Origin: Sunxiuqinia dokdonensis
GTDB lineage: Bacteria > Bacteroidota > Bacteroidia > Bacteroidales > Prolixibacteraceae
DNA length: 64,000 nt
Direction of reading: 5' to 3'
Assembly: GCF_001270965.1 (NCBI RefSeq)
Contig: NZ_LGIA01000205.1
Coordinates: 1 to 64,000, forward strand
In this document: positions 32,832 to 42,919 of the stretch, in pieces
How positions within the stretch are numbered: the stretch's first letter is position 1
How the letters are laid out: each line of letters begins with the position of its first letter
Translations under genes and position numbers: made by a program
Notes under the pieces: model-generated
Seen by the model: the letters and a program-made list of their open reading frames with translations, nothing else
Told to the model about the DNA's origin: nothing
Databases searched by the model: none

Positions 32832-34277
32832 CTAATTCATGCCGAATACAAAGTATGCCGGTTCTCCATTTGGATACAATCCTTCGATCAATACGCCTCC
32901 TTTAGCCTGGTTTATAATGCGTTTTAAATCATTAACCGCGCTAACCTCTTCCTTGTTCACATCGGTTATAATAAAACCTTCCTTTAAACCAGCATCTTTT
33001 AGTTTGCCTTTGTCCAGGTTGGTGATTTTAATTCCATGGCTTAAGCGAAGTTGGTATTTCTCGTTTTCTGTCAGTTCATCAAATTTAGCGCCAAGAAAAC
33101 TATTGTCGCTCGCTTTGACGATTTCTGTATCTCCGTGCATGTTACGGAGGGTCACCGTGAATTGTTTCGGTTTGTTATCTCTTTTTATCAAAACTTTTAC
33201 CTTGTCGCCTGGCCTGTGTTGACTGACTTGTTCTTGAAGTTGAGCGGTGGAATTGACGTTCACACCATTGATACTTAAGATAACATCTTCATCCTGAATG
33301 CCTGCTTCTTCCGCTGCACTATTTTCATTCACCTTGGCAACAAATACACCTTCAATCTTATCCAAATCGTATTTTTTTGCGATTTCAGCGTTGACATCGC
33401 CGATGTTTACGCCGAGTAATGCACGCTGAACTTGTCCAAACTCTTTCAAGTCGGTATAGACTTTTTCTACAATCGAAGCCGGAACGGCAAATGAGTATCC
33501 GCTGTATGAACCGGTTCTGGATGCGATAGCGGTATTGATCCCGACAAGTTCACCATTCATGTTGACCAAGGCCCCACCACTGTTTCCCGGGTTTACAGCC
33601 GCATCCGTTTGAATGAATGATTCAATTCCCATATCAACCCGATTGATGCCGATGTTACGACTTTTGGCACTTACAATGCCTGCGGTAACGGTTGAAGTCA
33701 GGTTAAACGGGTTACCGACGGCCAGCACCCATTCGCCAAGTTTTAAAGCATCAGAGTTTCCAAACTGAAGGTGCGGTAGATTGTCAATGTCAATCTTTAG
33801 AACCGCTAAATCGGTTGTTGGATCGGCACCAATCAACTTGGCCTCGTATTGCCGGTTGTCATTCAGCACCACCTGAATGTCGTCAGCACCGTCAATAACA
33901 TGGTTGTTGGTCACAATATATCCATCTTCACTTAAAATGACCCCTGATCCGGCACCTTGCCTGATTTGTGGCGGTTGCTGCTGGTAGCGGTCGCCGTAAA
34001 ACCACTCGTAAAATGGGTTACTGTGGTATTGACGGGCCTCTTGCTTCGACGATACTTTTACGTGGACTACAGCGTGTACCGAGCTGCCTGCCGCATAGGT
34101 CAGGTCGGGGGCTTCGCCCTGGGGAGCCGAGGGTAAACTGGCGTATCGCATGGGCTGTTCTTGCTGAATAGTGACAACCTGCGGTTCGTTGAAAAAACTG
34201 GTATATGCCCAGATGGCTATAAATGCACTGAAAAGTGCCACAGCAAATGTGAGTCCTACTCTTTTATAATCTTTCAT
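32832..34277 (-). CDS. degP: Do/DegQ (HtrA) family periplasmic serine protease
   Basis: 481 residues. One N-terminal membrane or signal segment (about 8-28) precedes a trypsin-like domain with catalytic His126 (TNNHVIDG), Asp156 (TTDLAVLKID) and Ser233 (GNSGGALVN). Two PDZ domains follow (about 275-370 and 390-478), the first with GVFVAKVNENSAAEEAGIQ and GDKVKVLIKRD. It degrades or refolds damaged envelope proteins, with the PDZ domains sensing unfolded C-termini. All catalytic residues are intact. It is transcribed alone. The choice between DegP, DegQ and DegS cannot be made; two PDZ domains exclude DegS. Confidence 0.92.
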   Translation of the reverse strand: MKDYKRVGLTFAVALFSAFIAIWAYTSFFNEPQVVTIQQEQPMRYASLPSAPQGEAPDLTYAAGSSVHAVVHVKVSSKQEARQYHSNPFYEWFYGDRYQQQPPQIRQGAGSGVILSEDGYIVTNNHVIDGADDIQVVLNDNRQYEAKLIGADPTTDLAVLKIDIDNLPHLQFGNSDALKLGEWVLAVGNPFNLTSTVTAGIVSAKSRNIGINRVDMGIESFIQTDAAVNPGNSGGALVNMNGELVGINTAIASRTGSYSGYSFAVPASIVEKVYTDLKEFGQVQRALLGVNIGDVNAEIAKKYDLDKIEGVFVAKVNENSAAEEAGIQDEDVILSINGVNVNSTAQLQEQVSQHRPGDKVKVLIKRDNKPKQFTVTLRNMHGDTEIVKASDNSFLGAKFDELTENEKYQLRLSHGIKITNLDKGKLKDAGLKEGFIITDVNKEEVSAVNDLKRIINQAKGGVLIEGLYPNGEPAYFVFGMN

Positions 34278-34541
34278 CTTCTTCTGTGTATTTAAAGATT
34301 AATAGTTATTTTTTTTGAACGTGCTAATTTAACGCATAAAGAGTGCCAGTGTTTTTGGGTTTTTGTTTCATTTGAATTGTTTAACAAGTTTTAACAGCGA
34401 TTTTGGATTGCAAGTAGCAATAAGTCAGTCTTTTTCGTTTTTATTGTCTTGAGGGCTAAAGCCTATCTGGTTGGATGACAATATGGTAAGGAAGTGTCCG
34501 GCTGGTTTTCAAAAAAACTGACATTATTTCATTAATATCGT

Positions 34542-34549
34542 TAACTTTG
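34542..34549 (+). promoter_or_regulatory. -7 promoter box TAACTTTG of the Cache histidine kinase
   Basis: Exact TAnnTTTG match, 36 nt before the ATG at 34586. It overlaps the TTG at 34547, which rules that codon out as a start. Confidence 0.5.
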
Positions 34550-34585
34550 GTGCAAGGGTCGGCTGTGCAGTCTAATTCTTTTTCA

Positions 34586-36613
34586 ATGGGGCAGAACATC
34601 AATAAAAACCAGAATACGTCCAGGAGACTAACCGTTTATTTTAAGAGAATTGTGATCAGTTCTACTTTGTTGATGACGGTGTTTGTCGCTACGGTCATCA
34701 GTGTTCACGAAATTTTGATTTTTCGTGACATTGCCCGCCAGCAAGAGGAATTGCATTTGGAAGAACACAAGGAGTTTGTTCGCGATTTAATCAATATCGA
34801 AGTTGAATACATCCGCACTCAAAAACGTTTTTTTGACGAACGCGTCATGAACAATGTCAAGCAAAACGTTTTTAGCGCCTACAACCTGGCCGAAAAAATT
34901 CATACCGATTATCGAACTAAGTTGAACGATGCTGAGTTGAAACAGCTGATTATTGATGCCATTTCGGTGCTCGAAACTTCGAATGACTACATGCAGGTCT
35001 TCGTTAATGACCTGAATGGGGAAGGCGTTTTCTACCCCGGAAATCCGGATTATCGGGGAGTTGACCTGTTGATGCATAAAGATATGAACGGCAACCAGGT
35101 TGTTCAGCGCGAACTTGATCTGTTGGAACAGTCAGCCGAAGGTTATGTACGCTATATTGATGGAAACCATTTGTCGGATGGTGATGATCTGCCCGAAAAC
35201 AAGGTCGTTTTTGTCAAGAAGTTTCCGCAATTGAACTGGTATTTTGGTTCGAAAACCTACCTTGAGGATTATTACGATGAATTCAGAAATGAAATAGCCA
35301 GCAAGGTGAGTGCCGATCATTTTCGATATGGAGGCTACGTATTTATTAATGAGATGGACGGCGATCCGGTGGTGATGGATGGAATTCCGTATGAGGGGGA
35401 TTTTAACTTGCTGGATGGCACCGATCCCGAAAAAATGGCTGTATTTGAATTGGAGCTGGAAACGATTGCCAACTCGCCTGATGGTGACTTTTTTTCGTAC
35501 GAATGGAATAAAATTGGTGAAACCGAGAAAGTGCCCAAGGTCTCTTTTGTCAAGCCGGTTTATGAATGTAATTGGTTGGTTGGCGGCGGTTTTTACCTCG
35601 ACGATATTTGGAGTGAAATAGCCCTGCAGCAGCAGCAATTGAAAAGAGACTTGATTCAGAACTTGCTCATTATTCTGATTATTTTGTTGGTGGTGATTGC
35701 TATTGAGTCGTTGATTATTTATCGTTTTAATTCAAATTTCAGGGCTGATTTCGAAAACTTCACCCGGTTTTTTAAAGCCGGAAAGTCGGGTTACCAGGCA
35801 ATTGATATGGATAACCTGTATTTCGATGAGTTTAAGGAGATGGGCGCGGTGGCCAACGACATGATCCTTGAGCGTAAAAAAATTCACAGCCAACTGGTGT
35901 TGGAGCAAGAAAAAGCCCAGGAGTCGGACCGGTTGAAGACAGCTTTTTTGGCCAATATGTCGCATGAGATTCGTACGCCAATGAATGCCATCCTCGGCTT
36001 CTCCGGCCTTTTGAATGAGCAGGAGCTGTCGGAAAACGATCGAAAAACGTACCTCAGGCTCATTCAAAAAAATGGCGAGTTCTTGCTTCAGTTGATCAAC
36101 GATATCATGGATATTTCGAAAATTGAGTCCGATCAGCTGACCATTATTCCAAACGATTTTCTATTGAACGACCTGCTCAGTGAAATTCAAATCCAGTATG
36201 GCGAAATGATGAAAAGTCAAGCTCATAAGAAGGTTCATTTTGAATTGAAAAATACACTTCCGGATCATTATATAGTGCGAACTGATAAATTGAGACTGAA
36301 GCAGGTATTGGATAACTTAATTGGGAATGCCTTTAAATTTACACCGGACGGAACCATTATTTTGCGGGTTGCCAAGCTTGGTTCGTGGTTGCATTTTAAT
36401 GTGGTGGATACAGGAATTGGTATTGCCAGTGAAGACATTGAAGATATTTTCAAACGATTTACCCAGGCCCGGACGCATGCATCGGAAACGTATGGCGGAA
36501 CCGGATTGGGTCTGGCAATATCACAAAAAATTGTGCATCTCCTTGGAGGCGATATTGGTGTGAAATCGAGTCCGGGTAAAGGGTCTGATTTCTATTTCTA
36601 TATTCCCGGATAA
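34586..36613 (+). CDS. Sensor histidine kinase with periplasmic Cache domain
   Basis: 675 residues. A first membrane helix (about 22-43) leads to a 300-residue periplasmic sensor whose repeated pattern (GYVRYIDG ... FPQLNWYFGSKTYLEDYY and FFSYEWNK ... CNWLVGGGFYLDDIW) is that of paired Cache domains. A second helix (about 358-380) and a HAMP-less linker follow. The HisKA box is ANMSHEIRTPMNAILGFSG, with phospho-His about 460. The HATPase has DTGIGIASEDIEDIFKRF and GGTGLGLAIS. There is no receiver domain, so it is a classical kinase. No response regulator is adjacent; the nearest is at 44131. Cache domains sense small organic acids or amino acids. Confidence 0.88.
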   Translation: MGQNINKNQNTSRRLTVYFKRIVISSTLLMTVFVATVISVHEILIFRDIARQQEELHLEEHKEFVRDLINIEVEYIRTQKRFFDERVMNNVKQNVFSAYNLAEKIHTDYRTKLNDAELKQLIIDAISVLETSNDYMQVFVNDLNGEGVFYPGNPDYRGVDLLMHKDMNGNQVVQRELDLLEQSAEGYVRYIDGNHLSDGDDLPENKVVFVKKFPQLNWYFGSKTYLEDYYDEFRNEIASKVSADHFRYGGYVFINEMDGDPVVMDGIPYEGDFNLLDGTDPEKMAVFELELETIANSPDGDFFSYEWNKIGETEKVPKVSFVKPVYECNWLVGGGFYLDDIWSEIALQQQQLKRDLIQNLLIILIILLVVIAIESLIIYRFNSNFRADFENFTRFFKAGKSGYQAIDMDNLYFDEFKEMGAVANDMILERKKIHSQLVLEQEKAQESDRLKTAFLANMSHEIRTPMNAILGFSGLLNEQELSENDRKTYLRLIQKNGEFLLQLINDIMDISKIESDQLTIIPNDFLLNDLLSEIQIQYGEMMKSQAHKKVHFELKNTLPDHYIVRTDKLRLKQVLDNLIGNAFKFTPDGTIILRVAKLGSWLHFNVVDTGIGIASEDIEDIFKRFTQARTHASETYGGTGLGLAISQKIVHLLGGDIGVKSSPGKGSDFYFYIPG

Positions 36614-36636
36614 CAGCAGCGAATGTTGGTGGAGGT

Positions 36637-38598
36637 TTAAAATGATTGGTTTGAAGGAAGAGTCACCCGGAACGTTGAGCCTTCACCCTCCTTGCTTTTA
36701 ATTTCCATACGCCCCTTATTCTTCTCGATGAAATCAGAACACAGGCGCAGGCCAATTCCTGTTCCTTTTTCGTTTTGGGTCCCAACTGCACTGATTGTAT
36801 TTTTATTCTCCAGAATTTGTGTGATGATTTCTTTACTCATTCCCGTGCCCGAATCCGCGACAGTTAGGCTTACCAGATTGGCATGCTGTGTTGTTTTTAT
36901 GCTTATGTTGCCTTCAGGAAAAGTAAATTTGATCGCATTGGAGAGCAAATTACGAACCACGGATTTAATCATTTCACGATCAGCATACACGCAGTGTTCT
37001 TCTTCGATATGAACGGTTATTTGAAGATTTTTATCGCGGATGGGGGCTGCAAACAGCTTGAGTGTGTGGCCAACGACTTCAGCTAAAGATACCGGTTCTG
37101 GTTTGACAATAAGTCGGCCGGTTTGACTACGGACCCAATTGAGCAGATTCTCGAGCAAATTATACGAATTGTCTACAATGTCGGCTGATTCTTCGATAAT
37201 GGCCCTGAGTTCTTTTGGGTCTTGAATGTCTTGTTGTTTGATCAAGTCAAATACACTTTTAACACCACCAATCGGCCCTTTTAAATCGTGGCTGATCAAA
37301 GAAAACATCCGGTCTTTCTGCTCATTGAGTTCCATTAAGTACTGCTGTGCCTGCTCGTGCTCGAACCATAGCTTAATAAGCATAATGATGATGAGAAGCA
37401 GCAAGATAACCAGAATGTAAATGAAAGACTGGTGTTGCTCTTGTTTGGCAATTTCCTGCTCCAGAAGAACATTCTCCTTTTCCTTATTTTCAAGCGCATG
37501 TTGATGCTCTACATAAGCCAGTTTTAGATCATTTTCGTAGTTGAAAATGCTATCTCTTAGTACGATGTGCTTTTTGTAATGCTCCAGTGCTTTTCCCGGT
37601 TTATGGAGTAGTTCATACAACTCGGATATATTTTTCTGTTGTTCTTCCTCGAGTTCAACGATTTCCTGTTCGGTGGCAATTTCCAGTGATTTTAAATTGA
37701 ATTTGAGTGCTTCTGCGTATTCTTGCTTCTTCTTGTAATAGTCGCCAATGATACCATAGGCGTCAGCCGCCCGGTCAAGCAGGCCTTCGTCGAGCGCTAT
37801 TTCCAGCGCTTCATTGGCTAGTGTTAGGGCTTTCTCATCCTCATTTTGTTGTTGCGCAATATAGGCCAGCAGGTTGGCCGATGCTGATGTGCCAATCTTA
37901 AAATCCTTTGTCTTAGCGTAGTTTCTGGCTTCATTCAAAACGGGAATACTTTCCTGGTATTGACCCTTGAGAACGAGTAACCGGGCGATGTTTAGTCCCA
38001 GGTAGATTGAGGCGAGCGTGTCGTTGCTGTTTTTTGCGATTTCCTTGCCTGTGGAATAAGCATCAATGGCTTTACTGGTGTCGCTGATGGCGGCGTAAAT
38101 GTTACCCAGGTTATTATACGTTTTTGAAATTTCCCGTTGATTGCCGATCTCCTTGCGAATCGGGAGTGCTTGTAAATAACATTCCAAGGCCCGGGCATAG
38201 TTTCCGCTGACTTTATATACAACGCCCATGTCATTGAGACAGTTGGCAAGATGTTCGGGCCGATCGAGCGTTTGTAGTTTAGCGAGTGACCGCTCGAAAT
38301 AATTTTGTGCCGAATCGAGTTGACCGGCCTGGTGAAATTGTTTGGCCATGAGGTACCAACTATCAGCAATTTCGAAAGCATTGTTGATTTTCCGGGCCAG
38401 GAAGTTTGCTTCCCGGAGATAATCCAAACGGGGTGCCGGTAGTGAATCAATTTCGCCTGCTCCCAGCTTCTTGAGTGCTTCAATAGCCACCAAATCATTG
38501 GTGCTTTCCGCCTGAATCAATAGGCTGTCACCCGTCTGGGCCAATCCATTGATCGGAATCAGAAAAAACAGAAGGATGGGGTAGAAGAAGGATCTCAT
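36637..38598 (-). CDS. TPR-containing sensor histidine kinase
   Basis: 653 residues with a signal peptide (1-21). Tetratricopeptide repeats (about 75-350) include NCLNDMGVVYKVSGNYARALECYLQA and TYNNLGNIYAAISDTSKAID, lying outside the inner membrane. A coiled segment (355-390), one membrane helix (392-411), HisKA with phospho-His437 (MFSLISHDLKGPIGG) and HATPase (VADSGTGMSKEI, GTGIGLRLCSDFIEKNKG) follow. This layout is common in Bacteroidota. Its start codon overlaps the stop of the TlpA gene by 4 bp, so the two are translationally coupled. No partner regulator is next to it. Confidence 0.88.
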   Translation of the reverse strand: MRSFFYPILLFFLIPINGLAQTGDSLLIQAESTNDLVAIEALKKLGAGEIDSLPAPRLDYLREANFLARKINNAFEIADSWYLMAKQFHQAGQLDSAQNYFERSLAKLQTLDRPEHLANCLNDMGVVYKVSGNYARALECYLQALPIRKEIGNQREISKTYNNLGNIYAAISDTSKAIDAYSTGKEIAKNSNDTLASIYLGLNIARLLVLKGQYQESIPVLNEARNYAKTKDFKIGTSASANLLAYIAQQQNEDEKALTLANEALEIALDEGLLDRAADAYGIIGDYYKKKQEYAEALKFNLKSLEIATEQEIVELEEEQQKNISELYELLHKPGKALEHYKKHIVLRDSIFNYENDLKLAYVEHQHALENKEKENVLLEQEIAKQEQHQSFIYILVILLLLIIIMLIKLWFEHEQAQQYLMELNEQKDRMFSLISHDLKGPIGGVKSVFDLIKQQDIQDPKELRAIIEESADIVDNSYNLLENLLNWVRSQTGRLIVKPEPVSLAEVVGHTLKLFAAPIRDKNLQITVHIEEEHCVYADREMIKSVVRNLLSNAIKFTFPEGNISIKTTQHANLVSLTVADSGTGMSKEIITQILENKNTISAVGTQNEKGTGIGLRLCSDFIEKNKGRMEIKSKEGEGSTFRVTLPSNQSF

Positions 38599-39128
38599 TT
38601 TTTTAGCTGGGCCTTCAAAATGCTTTTTAATTCATCAAATTCCTTTTCTTGAAAGCCAACGGAGCTGTAAATGATGGTTCCATCGCGGTCGATCAAAAAA
38701 TTGCGTGGAATGAATTGTGATGCAAATTTGGAATAAATCTCCCGTGTCGGGTCGGCCATCAGGTTAAATGTGTAACCCTTGTCTTGTTTGAATTTGGCTA
38801 CCTCTTCGGCTGTATGTTCCCGGCCGATGACCATCAATGTGAAATCAGGGTGGTCTTTGTATTGCTCAAAAATATCAGTTTGCACATGAGGCAGCTCTTT
38901 GAGGCACGGGCCACACCAGGTGGCAAAAAAATTGATCATAATGACTTGACCCTTGAGGTCGGCCACTGATTTTGGCTGCCCATTGGCGTCGGAGAATTCA
39001 AAGGCAGGTACTTGCTGGCCAACTTTCACGAGTGTTGACTTTTCTTCATCAGTTTGGCCAAAAACCAAAAGCGATGAGCCGAGTACCATGAACAATACGA
39101 ATAACAGATTTAGGCTTTTCAGTTGCAT
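38595..39128 (-). CDS. TlpA-like thioredoxin-fold protein, exported
   Basis: 177 residues with a signal peptide (1-25, ending LVFGQ). The thioredoxin-like domain of the TlpA/AhpC-TSA type shows VPAFEFSDANGQPKSVADLKG, the active site FFATWCGPCLKELP and FIPRNFLIDRDGTIIYSS with the cis-Pro region. It is probably a periplasmic disulfide reductase or a redox partner. It is first in a two-gene operon with the TPR histidine kinase, which suggests that envelope redox state may feed into signalling; that is inference. Confidence 0.88.
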   Translation of the reverse strand: MQLKSLNLLFVLFMVLGSSLLVFGQTDEEKSTLVKVGQQVPAFEFSDANGQPKSVADLKGQVIMINFFATWCGPCLKELPHVQTDIFEQYKDHPDFTLMVIGREHTAEEVAKFKQDKGYTFNLMADPTREIYSKFASQFIPRNFLIDRDGTIIYSSVGFQEKEFDELKSILKAQLKK

Positions 39129-39173
39129 TACCGAATTTTTTTGAGTTTAACGATCATTTGCGAAAAGGCATAA

Positions 39174-39203
39174 TAAAACTTCCGGAGAACCACTCCGGAA
39201 GTT
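39174..39203 (-). terminator. Rho-independent terminator of purC
   Basis: A perfect 11-bp stem AACTTCCGGAG / CTCCGGAAGTT around 5 nt, followed on the minus strand by TTTATT. It lies 26 bp beyond the purC stop. Confidence 0.88.
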
Positions 39204-39228
39204 CTGTGCAATTATTTTGTTTGAATGT

Positions 39229-40176
39229 TTACAGGGAAACCAGAAAAGCGTTTACGTTTTGTTCAATCCGATTCTGAATTTCTTCAATTTCTGATTTCAC
39301 AAACGAATCGCCTGTGATGTTCTCGAACAACTCGATGTAGCGTTCGGATACCGAGCTCACAAAATTGGCATCCATTGCAGGCACTTTTTGCCCGTCTTTT
39401 CCTTGGAAACCGTTTTCAATCAGCCATTGACGCACAAACTCTTTCGAGAGCTGTTTTTGTCCTTCTCCTTTTTTCTGACGCTCTTCGTAACCATCGGCAT
39501 AAAAATAGCGCGACGAATCGGGCGTATGAATTTCATCAATCAGGTAGATTTTGCCGTCTTTCTTTCCAAATTCATATTTGGTATCCACCAGAATCAGGCC
39601 TTTTTCCGCAGCCATTTCCGATCCGCGCTGAAACAGCCGACGGGTGTAATCTTCGAGCATTTCGTATTCTTCCTTGCTCACCAAACCCTGTTCAATAATG
39701 GCTTCGCGCGAAATATCTTCGTCGTGGCCTTCGTCGGCTTTGGTGGTTGGTGTCAACAGTGGTTGCTCAAATTTTTGGTTTTCCACCATGCCGTCGGGCA
39801 TCGGAACACCACAGATACTGCGCTTTCCGTCGCGGTACTCGCGCCACGCATGTCCGGTCAGGTAGCCACGAATTACCATTTCAACTTTAAATGGCTCGCA
39901 ATGGTGACCAACCGTGACGTTGGGGTCAGGCGTTGCAATTTTCCAGTTGGGAACAATGTCAGCTGTCGCGTCTAAAAATTTAGCGGCAATCTGGTTTAAT
40001 ACTTGTCCCTTGTAAGGGATTCCCTCGGGCAGAACCACGTCAAATGCGGAGATGCGGTCAGAAACGACCATTACTAAATACTCATCGTTAATGTTGTAAA
40101 CATCCCTCACTTTTCCATGATAGACATCTTTTTGCTTCGGAAAATTAAAATCGGTTCTTGTCAGTGCTTTTGTCAT
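39229..40176 (-). CDS. purC: Phosphoribosylaminoimidazole-succinocarboxamide synthase
   Basis: 315 residues, the longer SAICAR synthetase form. Motifs are [44 protein letters not shown] broken by normal spacing, [31 protein letters not shown] and [12 protein letters not shown]. It joins CAIR and aspartate with ATP in purine synthesis, in the cytoplasm. Its start overlaps the stop of phoH by 4 bp (ATGA), so the pair forms an operon ending at the hairpin just downstream. Confidence 0.95.
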   Translation of the reverse strand: MTKALTRTDFNFPKQKDVYHGKVRDVYNINDEYLVMVVSDRISAFDVVLPEGIPYKGQVLNQIAAKFLDATADIVPNWKIATPDPNVTVGHHCEPFKVEMVIRGYLTGHAWREYRDGKRSICGVPMPDGMVENQKFEQPLLTPTTKADEGHDEDISREAIIEQGLVSKEEYEMLEDYTRRLFQRGSEMAAEKGLILVDTKYEFGKKDGKIYLIDEIHTPDSSRYFYADGYEERQKKGEGQKQLSKEFVRQWLIENGFQGKDGQKVPAMDANFVSSVSERYIELFENITGDSFVKSEIEEIQNRIEQNVNAFLVSL

Positions 40177-41171
40177 TTTCTGTCGTTTTTATCTTTTTTG
40201 AGTGCTTCTTTTTTGGCTAATTCTTTTTTGTAATAGGCGTCGTAGGCGTTTACAATATCACGCACCAGTCGATGACGAACAATGTCGTTGGCATCGAAAT
40301 AAACAAAGGAAATGTCCTTGATGTTTTTCAGAATTTTTTTGGCCTGAACCAGACCGGACTGATGGACGGACGGCAGGTCAATCTGGGTTTCATCGCCAGT
40401 GATGATGAATTTGGCATTCATCCCCATACGGGTCAGGAACATCTTCAGCTGGTTGAGGGTGGTGTTTTGAGCTTCGTCCAGAATGACAAAGGCATCGCTA
40501 AGGGTTCGTCCGCGCATAAAAGCCAGCGGGGCAATCTGAATGATGCCGTCTTTCATAAATTCTTCCAGCTTTTTGGCCGGAATCATGTCCTGCAGGGCAT
40601 CGTAGAGCGGCTGCAGGTACGGGTCAATTTTTTCCTTCAAATCGCCGGGCAAAAAGCCAAGCCGTTCGCCGGCCTCAACGGCCGGGCGGCTTAAGATGAT
40701 GCGCTTGATTTCGCGGTTCTTCAACGCCCGGACTGCCAGCGCGATGGCCGTGTAGGTTTTTCCGGTTCCGGCCGGGCCAATCGCAAAAATCAGGTCCGAG
40801 GTCCGGCTTTTTTCTACCAAAACCCGCTGGTTTGGCGTTTTGGCGCGAATGGGCTTGCCATTAATTCCGTGGAGTAAAACCTCTTTTGAGTTTTCAATCT
40901 CAGATTCGATTTGCGAAAAATCATTATTCATCACTTGTTTAATTGTGTCGACGCTCAACACATTAAACTGGTTGTAATGATCGAGCAGCAAGTGGAACTT
41001 TTTTTCAAAAGCATCACTTTCCACTTCATCGCCCTGGATGATCAGCTGGTTGCCGCGGCTTACAATATTTAGTTTTGGGAAAAATGTTTTTATCAGGTCA
41101 ATTTTCGTGTTGTTTACACCGTAAAACTCCAATGGATCAACACCTTCCAGAAATATTTGCTTCTCAAACAT
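40173..41171 (-). CDS. phoH: PhoH family P-loop ATPase
   Basis: 332 residues. An N-terminal KH-like portion (about 1-100) precedes the PhoH ATPase, with Walker A GPAGTGKT (132-139), [33 protein letters not shown] and Walker [21 protein letters not shown], then [13 protein letters not shown]. The family binds RNA and is often linked with the endonuclease YbeY; the exact role is unsettled. It is cytoplasmic. It is upstream of and coupled to purC. Confidence 0.92.
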   Translation of the reverse strand: MFEKQIFLEGVDPLEFYGVNNTKIDLIKTFFPKLNIVSRGNQLIIQGDEVESDAFEKKFHLLLDHYNQFNVLSVDTIKQVMNNDFSQIESEIENSKEVLLHGINGKPIRAKTPNQRVLVEKSRTSDLIFAIGPAGTGKTYTAIALAVRALKNREIKRIILSRPAVEAGERLGFLPGDLKEKIDPYLQPLYDALQDMIPAKKLEEFMKDGIIQIAPLAFMRGRTLSDAFVILDEAQNTTLNQLKMFLTRMGMNAKFIITGDETQIDLPSVHQSGLVQAKKILKNIKDISFVYFDANDIVRHRLVRDIVNAYDAYYKKELAKKEALKKDKNDRK

Positions 41172-41275
41172 AGACTTGTTTCAAGTTCGTAATGCTAACA
41201 ACAAAAATAGCAAAAATGTTGGGAGTTGCCGGAAAAAGAATTTCCATGTCTTCTGTTTCTAATAAAGCTGTGGCC

Positions 41276-42733
41276 CTATTTTTTCGCTATTTCAACCAGC
41301 AAATCTTCCACGAGTTTAATGGCTTCGGTCTGGCTGCACGAAAAATTATTCAGAAAAATGGCAAATAAAATGGCTTGGTTATTTTGGGTGATTATTTCAC
41401 CGGCGTAGCAGCGCACCCGGGTCATACTTCCACTTTTGGCACGTAAACTTTGTCCGGGAAAATTAAGCGGGTTAAAAAAGTAGAGCGTTCCGTTGGGAAC
41501 GTAGGGCAGACTGGTGAAGAACAGATCACTGTGCAAGCTTCTGTTCTTCATAAAATAGAGGATTTCAACCATCTGTCTGGTGGTGATTGCGTTGAAGTGC
41601 GATAAGCCGCTTCCGTCAGCCAGGAAACAGCCGTCCAGTGAGATGCCTCTTTTTTCCCAAAAGTCGGCAATGACATCCAGCCCTTTTTTAGTCGATCCTT
41701 CGCCGTGAGTTAACCATGCCAGGTATTTCAGCAGGTGTTCGGCAAAAAGATTAACACTTTCGTGGTTGGTAACCCGGATAATATCGATTAGTTTAGGTGA
41801 AACCGTATGGGCCAATGGATGAAGTGTCAAGTTGTCTGGCTCTTTTTTTTCATGAATGAAGCCCGCCACGCTCAGGCCCGTTTCTGTTAGCCGGTTTTTT
41901 AGTTCCCAAGCCAGTAATAACGGCGGATTTGGAACTGCGGCTTTGATAACAAAGTCGTTCCGCCCTTTGGGAATTGTTCCGCGAATGATGTGCTTGTCCG
42001 ACTTTGGCGCGCCAAACACATAAGCCAAATCGCGGTTGATATTGGATGACTTCACTTGATTTTCTAGTTCCAAGCCGGGAATAAAAGGACTGGTATGTTT
42101 GATTCGGGTGGGCTGGCCAGCCTGTGGTGGCGACGCAAAGTGAATTTTGTACAGGTTGTCGTACACCGATAAGCCACTGGCGCCGGCTCCGTAGTAGTTG
42201 CCAAGGTCTTCCCAAATCCAGGTGTTCGGAATCATTTGATCTTCGAAAATCGTGGCATCGGTTACCAGGTTTCCGGCAATGTGAACGATGTTTTTCTCAT
42301 GAAGGGCTTTCAACCAGTGGTTTAGAAAGTGGTTGTCGAGGTAATGTTCCTTGAAATAGTCGGATCCCAAAGTCGGATCGCCTCCTCCAACAATAATCAA
42401 ATCGCCAAAGAGTGTGTCGTTTTTTATTTCTCCCGAATAGGCCAGCTGGGTTTCGAACCGAAAGTCGGGGCCCAGTATTTCAAGAGCCGTGGCTGTGGTA
42501 ATCAGTTTGAGCGTAGATCCCGGCACCAGGCTTAATTGAGGATCGGTTTGTGCCAGCACTTCACCGGTTTCAGTGTCCTGCAAAAAAACGCCAATGCCTG
42601 CGTGTTGCAGGGCGGGGTTATTTTTCCAGGCTTCAACCTTATTTTTGAGCGATTTGTGGATTTGCTGCGCGGCGCCCGGCATAACCATACAGAACAGGAA
42701 CAATATTGCGGGAATGAAGCTTCGATTTGTCAT
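41276..42733 (-). CDS. dacB: D-alanyl-D-alanine carboxypeptidase/endopeptidase, PBP4 (DacB) type
   Basis: 485 residues with a signal peptide (1-23). The penicillin-binding motifs are STLK (73-76, nucleophile Ser73), SVN in NHESVNLFAEHLLK and KSG in LRAKSGSM, with the large insertion between motifs 1 and 2 typical of class C PBP4. It also has the family's DGSGLSHFN. It trims peptidoglycan stem peptides or cross-links in the periplasm. It is transcribed alone between phoH and the fluoride channel gene. Confidence 0.92.
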   Translation of the reverse strand: MTNRSFIPAILFLFCMVMPGAAQQIHKSLKNKVEAWKNNPALQHAGIGVFLQDTETGEVLAQTDPQLSLVPGSTLKLITTATALEILGPDFRFETQLAYSGEIKNDTLFGDLIIVGGGDPTLGSDYFKEHYLDNHFLNHWLKALHEKNIVHIAGNLVTDATIFEDQMIPNTWIWEDLGNYYGAGASGLSVYDNLYKIHFASPPQAGQPTRIKHTSPFIPGLELENQVKSSNINRDLAYVFGAPKSDKHIIRGTIPKGRNDFVIKAAVPNPPLLLAWELKNRLTETGLSVAGFIHEKKEPDNLTLHPLAHTVSPKLIDIIRVTNHESVNLFAEHLLKYLAWLTHGEGSTKKGLDVIADFWEKRGISLDGCFLADGSGLSHFNAITTRQMVEILYFMKNRSLHSDLFFTSLPYVPNGTLYFFNPLNFPGQSLRAKSGSMTRVRCYAGEIITQNNQAILFAIFLNNFSCSQTEAIKLVEDLLVEIAKK

Positions 42734-42872
42734 AGCGTTTGATTTACCCCACGTGGCTTATCGGCGCTTGTCTGTTAATTCCATTGTTTCTTCGCCGTGC
42801 CATGGAGAAAACGAAAATATAAATATTCGATCAGCTAGCAGGTCTTGTTCGGAGAAAAGTCACCAATAATTG

Positions 42873-42880
42873 TAAATTTG
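42873..42880 (+). promoter_or_regulatory. -7 promoter box TAAATTTG of crcB
   Basis: Exact TAnnTTTG match, 39 nt before the ATG at 42920. It lies inside the longer open frame from 42845 and supports the later start. No fluoride riboswitch is visible in the leader. Confidence 0.45.
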
Positions 42881-42919
42881 CTGGGAACTTATTCATTTCA
42901 ACAGAAAAAATTTGAAGTC

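Noticed and set aside
42781-42919. Fluoride riboswitch before crcB
   Set aside because: I looked for its conserved core and did not find it.
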